A DNA stretch of 64,000 nt from Denitrobacterium detoxificans. Its GTDB lineage: Bacteria > Actinomycetota > Coriobacteriia > Coriobacteriales > Eggerthellaceae. The first letter of the stretch is position 1; every line of letters starts with the position of its first letter. The position numbers and the translations under genes are program-made. Below are positions 22,907-31,338 of the stretch, in pieces. The DNA lies in the NCBI RefSeq assembly GCF_001643775.1, contig NZ_CP011402.1, forward strand, positions 1,162,001-1,226,000, written 5' to 3'. The notes beneath the pieces were generated by a model. The model saw only the letters and a list, made by a program, of their open reading frames with translations. It was not told the origin of the DNA and did not search any database.

Positions 22907-23086
22907 ATGAAGGTCAAGTTCACGCGCGCGTTCCGTGGCCTCAAGGAGGGCCGCCTTTTCGAGAACGAGACGGCCGAGATGACCGAGGCGCGCTTCAAGG
23001 AGGTGGTCGCCGCGTGCAAGGCGGCTGGCTACCCCGATGCGGACCTGCCCAAGCGCGTGCCAGCGCGCCGCGCGAAGAGGGCCTAG
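22907..23086 (+). CDS. Small basic tail-region protein
   Basis: A 59-residue basic protein (MKVKFTRAFRGLKEGRLFENETAEMTEARFKEVVAACKAAGYPDA ... RRAKRA) between tail tube and chaperone genes. AAGGAGG precedes ATG 22907; its stop abuts the chaperone ATG. Function unknown; possibly a minor tube or chaperone partner. Confidence 0.6.
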   Translation: MKVKFTRAFRGLKEGRLFENETAEMTEARFKEVVAACKAAGYPDADLPKRVPARRAKRA

Positions 23087-23491
23087 ATGGTCCGCGAGAT
23101 AGAGATCTACGGGAAGAGGGTCGCCGTCGCAGGCGGCCCTCTCGCCGTATGGGCGTACTGGCGCGAGTTCGAGAGCGACCTATGGGCCGACCTGCGCGCA
23201 GCGAACACCGACGACGGCCCCATCCTGGCCGTCTGGCTGCAGGTCGTCTGGGCAATGGCCAAGGCGGCCGACGAGGCCACGCCCGAATTCGGGAAGTGGC
23301 TCGGGGCGTTCGAGGAATTCGACCTGGGGGACGTCACTGCCGTGGCGGTGATGGACCAGGCATTCTACGCCGCCTTTTTTCGTCAGCGACAGGCCAGCGG
23401 AGCCGAGCGAGCCAGACGAGCCATCGGACGATGGCTGGAATCCATTGCGCAACGTCTATCTGGCGCTGCGGATGGGGATGTCGCTCGCTGA
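23087..23491 (+). CDS. Tail assembly chaperone, zero-frame product (gpG-like)
   Basis: A 134-residue protein (MVREIEIYGKRVAVAGGPLAVWAYWREFESDLWADLRAA) in the position of lambda gpG, between the tail tube and tape-measure genes. The zero frame ends at 23491; a coding-like frame continues to 23612 past a T6 run, as in tail chaperones made by programmed frameshifting. The last about 40 codons of the zero-frame product overlap the frameshifted reading. Confidence 0.75.
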   Translation: MVREIEIYGKRVAVAGGPLAVWAYWREFESDLWADLRAANTDDGPILAVWLQVVWAMAKAADEATPEFGKWLGAFEEFDLGDVTAVAVMDQAFYAAFFRQRQASGAERARRAIGRWLESIAQRLSGAADGDVAR

Positions 23492-23612
23492 CCTGCGCCA
23501 GCTGGACATGGCCGACTTCATAGCCATGACCGACATCATGGGCGAATCGCAGCGCGAGGAGCCAGAGAAGCGAAAGGCAACCCAGGCTGACATCGATGCC
23601 TTCCTGGGCTAA
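23375..23612 (+). other. Programmed frameshift site and gpT-like extension of the tail chaperone
   Basis: At 23375-23380 six T follow GCC (zero frame GCC TTT TTT CGT). The continuing frame (+1 or -2 relative to zero) reads FFVSDRPAEPSEPDEPSDDGWNPL... then NVYLALRMGMSLADLRQLDMADFIAMTDIMG and ends at 23612, just before the tape measure. A shift would give a fusion of about 174 residues. The extension has no ribosome site or start of its own, and its WNPLRNVYLAL/MADFIAM pattern is typical of the gpT part of siphoviral chaperones. Confidence 0.7.
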
Positions 23613-23628
23613 TCGAATAGGAGAGGCG

Positions 23629-26600
23629 ATGGCCAGCGAGTACAAGGGCCTGTTCGTAAAGTTCGAGGGCGACACCACGGGGCTCACGGCCGCGCTGTCG
23701 GCCATCGACAAGGAGTCCCGCGCGACGCAGCGCAACCTCACGTCCCTGAATCGCGCCCTCAAGTTCAGCCCGAAGAGCACCACGCTGCTCGCGCAGGCCA
23801 TGCGCACCTATTCGACGCAGATCGACAACGCGCGCACCCGCCTGGCCGTGCTGCGCCAGGCCCAGGACGACCTGGGCAGCAGGGACGTGAACCCCGCGGC
23901 CTGGGACCGCCTGGAAATGGAAATCGCCCAGTGCGAGAGCCGCATCGAGCAGTACCGGGCGAAGCTGGTGGAGGTCACGGCCGCCCATTCGGCCCTGGGC
24001 CAGTTCGGCGCGAAGTGGACGGAGCTTGGCGAGAAGATTTCTGGCGTAGGCTCCAAGGTGTCCTCATTCGGGGACACCTGGACGCGCACCGTGTCCCTCG
24101 GCCTGGTGGCTGCGGGTGCCGCCGCCGTCAAGACGGCCGTGGACATGGACACCGCGCTCACGGGCGTCAAGAAGACGGTCGACGGCACCGAGGAACAGTA
24201 CGAGCAGCTCAAGCAGGCCGCCATTGAGTTCTCGCAGACGAATCCCGTATCAGCCGCGACCATCATGGACCTTGAGGCCCTGGGCGCGCAGCTCGGATAC
24301 GGCATAGACGAGCTAGGCGAGTTCTCGCGCGTCGCAAGTTCGCTCCAAATTTCGACCGACATGGACGCAGAGACGGCGGCCACCGAGATGGCCCAGTTCG
24401 CGAATATCACCAAAATGGCCCACGAGGAGTCGAGCAACTACGCGAGCGCCATCGTCGAGCTGGGCAACAACATGGCCACGACCGAATCGAAGATCTCCGC
24501 CATGGCGCAGCGCACGGCCGCGGCTGGCACGCAGGCGGGAATGACACAGGCCGAAATCCTCGGCTGGTCGGCGGCGATGTCATCTTTGGGCGTCGAAGCC
24601 GAGGCTGGCGGCACCGCATTTTCGCAGACCATCTCAGAGATCGACAAGGTGGTGGCGACGGGCGGCGAATCGCTCGACGCCTACGCGAAGATGGCGGGGA
24701 TGAGCGCGGAGGAATTCCAGCAGGCATGGGGCGAGAACGCCACGGCGGCGTTCGAGAGCATGCTCGAGGGCATCGCCAACGGCGAGAACATGGCCAAGGC
24801 GCTCGAGGAGATCGACGTCAACGGCGTGCGCGCCTCCGACGTGCTCAAGCGCATGGCCGGCAACACCGACCTGGTGAAGAGCGCGATCGACCACGCGAAC
24901 AAGGGCTGGAGCGAGAACACCGCCCTATCCAAGGAGGTCGCGAACAGGAACGAGTCGCTTGCCGCCAAGTTCGAAATCCTGAAGAACAAGGTCGCGGCCG
25001 TCGCCGAGAAGTTCGGCGGCCCACTCGCCGATGCGCTGCTAGACGCCGTGGATGCGGCCGAGCCGCTGTTCCAGGCCATCGCCGATGGGGCGCAGGCGTT
25101 CAGCGAGATGGACGAGGAGCAGCAGCAGGCAATCATCCGCACCGTGGCCCTCGTGGCCGCATTCGGCCCGCTGCTGTCCGCGCTGGGCCGCGTGACGACA
25201 GGCATCGGAAACGCGGTCTCCTCCATAGGCAATGCGGCGACGTGGTTGTCGAAGCTGAACGCGGCAAGCGCCGAGGGCACGAGCGGCATCGCCAAGCTAG
25301 CGGGCAAGGTCGGCCTATCGGCTGGCCAGTTCGGACTCGCCGCTGGCGGTGCCACCATTCTGGCTGGCGCAATCGCGGCGTTCGCCGTGCCCATCGCCCA
25401 GGCGGCCGCCTCGAGCGACCGATTCGACAAGGCGCTGGGGAACATGAACTCGACCCTGGCGAACGGCATCTCGAGCGCCAATGGCGCAGCCGATGCCATT
25501 GGGCAGGTGGGCGATGCCGCCGATACAAGCTCGTCATCCTTCGAGGGGACCATCGGCTTCCTCGACAGCCTCTCCGCTGGCATGGAGCGCCTGACCTCGG
25601 CGGCGAACGAGCGCTACACGAGCGCCCAGGGCGAGGTGGCGCTGCTCGACTCGTACGGCAAGACCATCGACGAGCTGGGCGGCAGGAGCGACCTCACCGA
25701 GACCGAGGTGGCGGAGCTGAACAACGCCATCGACCACGTGAACCAGACATGCGGCACGAGCTACGAGCTCGACGAGCACTACAACGTCGTGGAGCACGTC
25801 GGCGACGCGTACGAGGACGCCGCGGGCAAGGTCGACCTCTACATCCAGAAGCAGCAGGCGCTCATCAGGGCGCAGGCGTACGAGGGAACGCTATCCGACC
25901 TGTACAACCAGCAGATTGCCCAGCAGGATGCCGTCAAGCAGAAGACTGACGAGCTGACCGCTGCTCGTGCGAAGCTCACCGAGGTCACGAACACCACCTA
26001 CGACTCCGACGAAGCCTGGGCCGCCGCCGTCAGGACCCAGCAGGACGTGGTCGACGGCGCGCAGCGGAATCTGGACAGCGCCAACGCCGCGCTCGACGAG
26101 ACGAACAGGCAGATCGAGCGCACCACGGGCCTGATTGCCGATAACCAGGCGGCAGCCCAGGAGGGCGCGAGCGCGTGGGCCGTCTTCAAGGCGAACCTTC
26201 CAGACCTGGAAAGCGTCATGAACGAGGAGCAGTTCAACAAGCTCTCCGAGGCCATGTCCACGTTCGGGGTCTCCATGGACTCCCTGGGCGACCTCGACGC
26301 GAATCAGCTCAAGACGGTGTTCGACACGCTGTCCGAGGGGCCTGACGCGACCATCGGGGCACTGCGCGAGATGGGCGTGGAGGTCGACCTGTCGAAGCAG
26401 CAGATCGAGGGCCTGAACGCCGTGCAGATCGGCGACAAGACCTACTGGGTCTCGGACAATGGCTCCGTCTACGACCAGCAGGGCCAGCTCGCAGAGCTGG
26501 GCGCCGTGGAAATCGAGGGCAAGCACTACTACGTCACCTCCGACGGCACCATCTACGACGAGCGCGGCCAAATCGCAGGACTCAACAACAACGTGAGAGT

Positions 26601-27153
26601 CAACGACAAGATCTACCGCGTGAGCAACAACGGCACCGTGTCCGCGGAATCGTCTTCGGTGAGCAACCTGTCGGGCAAGATCGACTCCATCCCCGACGGC
26701 AGCTACCGCATCACCGGCTCTGCCGACACCAGCCCCATCACGAACGTCCGCAACGCCCTGCAGGGCCTGACCGGCAAGGTCTGGAACTACACGGTCAAGG
26801 CCATCACGGGCAATGCCGCTGGCGGCATGATGCGCGGCGTGGCCTACCATGCCGCGGGCGGCTACATCGCGCACCGACCGACCGTGGTTGGGCGCACTGG
26901 CCCCATCACGCACATCGCGGGAGAGGCTGGCGACGAATGGGTCGAGCCGCACGCTGGCGGCATCGTGCCGCTGTCGAACACGCGCTACGTGCGCCCATTT
27001 GCCAGGGCAGTGGCGAGCGAGATGCAGATGCCGTCCGGCGGCGACACCAACGTGACCATGAACGTGACCGTCAGCGGCAACGTCGACCCAGAGACCTACG
27101 TGCGCAGCGCCATGCGCGCGGCTAACCGAATCAAGCGAAGCGAGGGAAGGTAG
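23629..27153 (+). CDS. Tape measure protein
   Basis: A 1174-residue tape measure. The N-terminal third is coiled coil (KEFDTTGLTAALSAIDKESRATQRNLTSLN-like), followed by the conserved phage TMP core (MDTALTGVKKTVDGTEEQYEQLKQAAIEFS, ALGAQLGYGIDELGEFSRVASSLQI), hydrophobic spans near 500-600, and a Gly-rich C-terminus ending AGEAGDEWVEPHAGGIVPLSNTRYVRPFARAVA. Using about 1.5 A per residue, the tail would be roughly 175 nm. ATG 23629 follows AGGAGAGG. Confidence 0.95.
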   Translation: MASEYKGLFVKFEGDTTGLTAALSAIDKESRATQRNLTSLNRALKFSPKSTTLLAQAMRTYSTQIDNARTRLAVLRQAQDDLGSRDVNPAAWDRLEMEIAQCESRIEQYRAKLVEVTAAHSALGQFGAKWTELGEKISGVGSKVSSFGDTWTRTVSLGLVAAGAAAVKTAVDMDTALTGVKKTVDGTEEQYEQLKQAAIEFSQTNPVSAATIMDLEALGAQLGYGIDELGEFSRVASSLQISTDMDAETAATEMAQFANITKMAHEESSNYASAIVELGNNMATTESKISAMAQRTAAAGTQAGMTQAEILGWSAAMSSLGVEAEAGGTAFSQTISEIDKVVATGGESLDAYAKMAGMSAEEFQQAWGENATAAFESMLEGIANGENMAKALEEIDVNGVRASDVLKRMAGNTDLVKSAIDHANKGWSENTALSKEVANRNESLAAKFEILKNKVAAVAEKFGGPLADALLDAVDAAEPLFQAIADGAQAFSEMDEEQQQAIIRTVALVAAFGPLLSALGRVTTGIGNAVSSIGNAATWLSKLNAASAEGTSGIAKLAGKVGLSAGQFGLAAGGATILAGAIAAFAVPIAQAAASSDRFDKALGNMNSTLANGISSANGAADAIGQVGDAADTSSSSFEGTIGFLDSLSAGMERLTSAANERYTSAQGEVALLDSYGKTIDELGGRSDLTETEVAELNNAIDHVNQTCGTSYELDEHYNVVEHVGDAYEDAAGKVDLYIQKQQALIRAQAYEGTLSDLYNQQIAQQDAVKQKTDELTAARAKLTEVTNTTYDSDEAWAAAVRTQQDVVDGAQRNLDSANAALDETNRQIERTTGLIADNQAAAQEGASAWAVFKANLPDLESVMNEEQFNKLSEAMSTFGVSMDSLGDLDANQLKTVFDTLSEGPDATIGALREMGVEVDLSKQQIEGLNAVQIGDKTYWVSDNGSVYDQQGQLAELGAVEIEGKHYYVTSDGTIYDERGQIAGLNNNVRVNDKIYRVSNNGTVSAESSSVSNLSGKIDSIPDGSYRITGSADTSPITNVRNALQGLTGKVWNYTVKAITGNAAGGMMRGVAYHAAGGYIAHRPTVVGRTGPITHIAGEAGDEWVEPHAGGIVPLSNTRYVRPFARAVASEMQMPSGGDTNVTMNVTVSGNVDPETYVRSAMRAANRIKRSEGR

Positions 27154-27154
27154 C

Positions 27155-30100
27155 ATGGGCTACTACGAGCACGTCCTGACCCGCATCCTCGGGCCGAACT
27201 TCAAGTGCAGCTGGAAGGCGTCCTATTCCGGCAATCCCAAGACCGTTTGGCAGTACCACACGAACGGCCACAACATCCGAGACGGGCGCGACACGGTCAT
27301 CATCTGGAGTCCGAAGAAGGCCCAGAAGGCGCCAGCGTCGACGTCTGGCAGCGTAGGCTCGGACGCCCTGCCAAACACGGTCATCGACGGGAGCAAGTTC
27401 TGGCCGCACACCAATTGGGTCTGCCCGTCGGTCAACATGCAGCTCGGCCTGGACGCCGTGGGACACTCGGTGGCCTGGTGGCGAGCGGAGACGCCTGCGG
27501 CTCCCGTCATCGCGCTCACCCAGAGCGATTCGAACAGAACGCAGACGTGGGAGATTGACTCGGACCCCAAGACCGTGCGCCAGAAGAACAACAACTACTG
27601 GACCCATTGCCGGTACTGGGCGCAGGTCGCCCAGCACGGCGAGCGCTGGGCGGACGTTCCCGACTGGGCCACGACGGGCTGGACGCAGCAGTTCGAGCCC
27701 AGCGACTCGGAATCCAGCAGGACCTGGGCGCACACCGCCGCGGACCCCGCGCCCGAGACGCCGTACGCCGTGCGCGTCGTGGCGCGCAACGAGGGGCCTG
27801 CTGGCGAGAGCGCCATCGCATACGGAGCCGAGCACGTCTTCGCGCGGCCGAACCAGCCGACGCTCGCCGCCACCGTGAGGGACGGCAGCAAGGTCACCCT
27901 CGCGGTGACCCCGAACTCGGACTGGTGGCACCCCGTCGACCACGTGACCGTGGAGCGGCAGGTCGCGCCCGTGCTCAATCCCGCGGGCAGCTGGTCGGAG
28001 GTCTACGACGAGGACGTCTCCACCGATAGCCTGCGCGCCTGCATCGACGCCGATGCGGACAGGCTCCAGGGCCTGTCCGAGGACGAGGCTGCATGGTATC
28101 GCGTGCGCGTCTGGCACGACTTCGAGGCGAACAGCGCCCAGGCGTACGCGGTGCGCGCCGTGCTCGTGGGCAAGCCGTCGGCCCCGTCGGTGACGGCGGA
28201 GTACCAGGACGCCACGAACACCATCGCCGCAGAAGTAGAGGTCAACAGCGAGATGTCAGTCGAGACGTGGCTGCGCGTCATGGCTGGCACCGACGTGGTG
28301 GTCGATTGGATGAAATGGTCGCCCACGTCGGAGACGGCGGAGACCATCTGCGCGCCCGACGGCACGCCAATTGAGTTCAATCCGACGCTCACCTACCGCG
28401 TCCACGTGCAGAACCGCACGGTGGGCAAGACGCTCGCCAGCGGCGAGGTCGTGGACTACGGCGACGAGCTGCGAAGCGACGAGGCCACGAGCGGCCGCGT
28501 TTCCAGCGAGTCCCAGGCGCAGGTCATCGGCGCGAGCCTCAGCGCCGTGACCATCGACTCCGTGACCCTCAACGCAGACGGCACGGGCGTCACCATCGCC
28601 TACCACTGGGGCACCGATGACCTGGGCAACGTCGAGGTGACCGACATCGGCACCTCAATCGAATGGACCGACGCATCGGGCGGCTGGATCTCCACCACGG
28701 AGCCATCACAGCACAAGGCGGCGGACGGCTCCGGCAAGTCGGGCATAGTCTCCGTCGACGGCCTGACCGAGGGAACCCTGTACCACATTCGCCTGCGCAG
28801 GTACGTGACCGTAGACTCGCAGGATGGCTACGGGCCAGAGGCGGAGGTGACCGTCGTGCCGCAGTCCACGCCCAGCCAACCCGTGCTCACCGCGCCTGGC
28901 TCGGTCAAGGCTGGCGCTGGCATCGCCTACGCCTGGACGTTCGTCGACTCTGGCGATTCGGCCCAGACGGCCGCCGAGCTCATGGTGGGCGATGACGTCT
29001 ATCCGATTTCCGGCGCGCAGGGCGCATACGTCCTGCAGACCACCGAGGCGCAGGCTGGCGCCACCGTCTCCGCGCGGGTGCGCGTGAGCACCGGCGGAGG
29101 CTGGTCCGAATGGTCGGATGCGCGCGTCACGTCAATCGCCGCCCCGCCCACGTGCACGGCGGCCCTGGCTGGCGCAATCGTGACCACGGCAAGCACCACG
29201 CAGGAATTCGAGGGGGACGGAGAGGCCGCGTCCTTCGAGCTCGCCTGCCCGGTCATCTCCGTGACCTCCGTAACGGTCGATGGCGCGGCTGCCACCTGGA
29301 CTCTGTCCGACCAGGTCGTCACGCTCGCCTCGGCCCCCGCCGATGGGGCCGTCGTGGCAATCGAATACGAGCACGCGCCCAGCGCCCATGGCGGCGCCAT
29401 CCTCTCCGCAATGCCCCTGTCACTCGACCTGGGCGGCACGGGCGACCTCTGGCGCGTGAGCGTCACCTGCGCGCATCAGGCGCGCCAGGTCGAGCCAGGA
29501 GGCTCCACGACGCACGCCCAGGGGGATGCCATCGCCCACATCGAGATGGGCGGCTCTGGCGTCGTTCCCTGCCAGCCCATCATGGGCGGCGGCTACGACG
29601 TGGAGGTCGTCTGCGTCGACACCTCCACGGGACTCGAGAGCGAGCCCGTTACGCTTGGATTCGCGGCCATGTGGGCCAGCCCCGCGGTTGCCCCGACCGC
29701 CACCGTCGAGATAGTCGACGGGCAGGCGGTCATCACGCCCGCGAGCGCGTCGCACGCGGAGGGCGAGACGTGCAGGATCTGGCGCTCCACGGCAGACGGC
29801 GCGGCGCTGTGCCGCGAGGATGCCGAATGGGGCCTTCCCTACGTTGACCGGGTGCCGCCCTATGGCGATGCCTGCGCTTACGTCGTCGAGGCCGTCACGG
29901 CAGACGGTGATCATGCGTGGTCCGATGTGGCCTACGAGCTTCCAGGCGCGCAGGTCACCATCGACTGGGCCACGGGCTCCGTCGAGCTGCCATACAACGT
30001 GGAGCTGCGCAGCAATTGGGAGAAGGGCTTCGAGCGACGCGAGCACATGGACGGCTCGCGCACGGGATTCTGGCTGCGCGGGTTCGACCGCGATTACACT

Positions 30101-30337
30101 GTCTCGGTCGACGTGGTGCGCAGCGATGCGGCGACGCTCGCCGCGCTCTCCGAGCTGGCGCGCCACGACGGAATCTGCTTCGTTCGCGCACGGGGCTGCG
30201 TGGCGTTCCCCGCGCAGGTGGACGTATCCATGTCCACCTCTTTTGACAAGATGGCGGTGCCGGTCGACCTCTCCATCTCGGAGGTGGACGACGACGGCAC
30301 CTGGACGCTTACCGCCGAAAGCGAGGAGGTGGTCTGA
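27155..30337 (+). CDS. Large tail-tip protein with fibronectin-like repeats
   Basis: A 1060-residue protein following the tape measure. Most of it is built of repeated Ig/FN3-like beta domains (SRTWAHTAADPAPETPYAVRVVARNEGPAG; VTIAYHWGTDDLGNVEV; LTEGTLYHIRLRRYVT), and the C-terminal about 120 residues (NVELRSNWEKGFERREHMDGSRTGFWLRGFDRDYTVSVDVV) resemble a distal-tail (Dit)-like domain. It probably combines distal-tail and adhesion functions at the tail tip, binding host surface glycans. Its position is where Dit normally lies. Confidence 0.7.
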   Translation: MGYYEHVLTRILGPNFKCSWKASYSGNPKTVWQYHTNGHNIRDGRDTVIIWSPKKAQKAPASTSGSVGSDALPNTVIDGSKFWPHTNWVCPSVNMQLGLDAVGHSVAWWRAETPAAPVIALTQSDSNRTQTWEIDSDPKTVRQKNNNYWTHCRYWAQVAQHGERWADVPDWATTGWTQQFEPSDSESSRTWAHTAADPAPETPYAVRVVARNEGPAGESAIAYGAEHVFARPNQPTLAATVRDGSKVTLAVTPNSDWWHPVDHVTVERQVAPVLNPAGSWSEVYDEDVSTDSLRACIDADADRLQGLSEDEAAWYRVRVWHDFEANSAQAYAVRAVLVGKPSAPSVTAEYQDATNTIAAEVEVNSEMSVETWLRVMAGTDVVVDWMKWSPTSETAETICAPDGTPIEFNPTLTYRVHVQNRTVGKTLASGEVVDYGDELRSDEATSGRVSSESQAQVIGASLSAVTIDSVTLNADGTGVTIAYHWGTDDLGNVEVTDIGTSIEWTDASGGWISTTEPSQHKAADGSGKSGIVSVDGLTEGTLYHIRLRRYVTVDSQDGYGPEAEVTVVPQSTPSQPVLTAPGSVKAGAGIAYAWTFVDSGDSAQTAAELMVGDDVYPISGAQGAYVLQTTEAQAGATVSARVRVSTGGGWSEWSDARVTSIAAPPTCTAALAGAIVTTASTTQEFEGDGEAASFELACPVISVTSVTVDGAAATWTLSDQVVTLASAPADGAVVAIEYEHAPSAHGGAILSAMPLSLDLGGTGDLWRVSVTCAHQARQVEPGGSTTHAQGDAIAHIEMGGSGVVPCQPIMGGGYDVEVVCVDTSTGLESEPVTLGFAAMWASPAVAPTATVEIVDGQAVITPASASHAEGETCRIWRSTADGAALCREDAEWGLPYVDRVPPYGDACAYVVEAVTADGDHAWSDVAYELPGAQVTIDWATGSVELPYNVELRSNWEKGFERREHMDGSRTGFWLRGFDRDYTVSVDVVRSDAATLAALSELARHDGICFVRARGCVAFPAQVDVSMSTSFDKMAVPVDLSISEVDDDGTWTLTAESEEVV

Positions 30338-31338
30338 TGGACTGGGCCGCAGGCTATGCCTCCGCATTCCGCCTGATGTCCGTCGACCACGTCACGTGGG
30401 CCGATGCTGGGCAGGTGGCGGGGCTGTCGGGCCTATCCGCCGCCGCATCCGTCGACGGCGATGCCCCCGCCATCGACTCCGCCGATGCCACGCTCGACCG
30501 CTCGCTCGGCGGCGATGGCTACGTGCGCGCCTGGATGGATGCGGAGCAGGACGGCGAGGTCGTGCGCGTGGGCATCGGCACGTACCTGGCGCAGGCCAAC
30601 ATGGCCGACGGCGAGCCGACCGAGACGGCCCGCGTGGAGCTGTACTCGGTATTGCAGCCGGCGGCCGAGCGGCTGCTTGCGGCTGGCTGGTACGCGCCAG
30701 CTGGCTCGCATGGCCCCACGGTCGCGGGCGAGCTGCTGGCCGCCGCGCTCGACGCCCCCGTGAGCGTGTCGAGCGGTGAGGGCGGCGAGCTGGCCGAGAA
30801 CATGGTGAGCGCCGGCGAGAGCTACCTGTCCATGGCCTGGGCGCTCTGCGGGGATGCTTGGGAGATCGTGACGGATGGGCTGGGCAACGCGACCGTGAGG
30901 CCGCGCCCAACGTCCGCGACGCCCATCCCAGAGCGCTCCATCATCGGCGGTGGCATCTCGACCAGCTGGGACCTCGCGGGCGTGCCGAACGTGGTCATCG
31001 CGACCGACGGCACGACGACCGCCGAGGCCGTCAACGACGACCCGGCGAGCCCCACGTCCACGGTCTCGCGCGGCCGTCGCATCGAGGCAAGCGCCTCGGG
31101 CACGCGCCTGGCCGACGAGACGCTGCAGGCGTTCGCCGAGCGCAGCTTGAAGGAGATGTCGACGGCCGCCGAGACGGCCGAATACGAGCGGGAATGGGTC
31201 GATGGCGTGCGCGTGGGCAGCCGCGTGACGCTGCCGGGCCACGAGGGCTCATGGCGCGTCGTGGCGCAGCAGGTGAGCACGGGATGCGGCGCGACGGTCC
31301 AGGAGACGGCGACGAGGGAGATGACCACATATGCTTAG
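30337..31338 (+). CDS. Tail hub/baseplate protein
   Basis: A 333-residue beta-rich protein (YASAFRLMSVDHVTWADAGQ, a domain rich in Asp/Ala, VVIATDGTTTAEAVNDDPASPTSTVSRG, and the end SRVTLPGHEGSWRVVAQQVSTGCGATVQETATREM). The segment GSRVTL...WRVVAQ resembles hub proteins of siphovirus baseplates. Call rests mainly on position between tail tip and fibre; overlaps the fibre gene by 8 bp. Confidence 0.55.
   Translation: MDWAAGYASAFRLMSVDHVTWADAGQVAGLSGLSAAASVDGDAPAIDSADATLDRSLGGDGYVRAWMDAEQDGEVVRVGIGTYLAQANMADGEPTETARVELYSVLQPAAERLLAAGWYAPAGSHGPTVAGELLAAALDAPVSVSSGEGGELAENMVSAGESYLSMAWALCGDAWEIVTDGLGNATVRPRPTSATPIPERSIIGGGISTSWDLAGVPNVVIATDGTTTAEAVNDDPASPTSTVSRGRRIEASASGTRLADETLQAFAERSLKEMSTAAETAEYEREWVDGVRVGSRVTLPGHEGSWRVVAQQVSTGCGATVQETATREMTTYA

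Noticed and set aside
25891-27156. A 421-codon antisense frame over the tape measure
   Set aside because: Low-complexity, no motif; the tape-measure frame is strongly supported by length, position and content.
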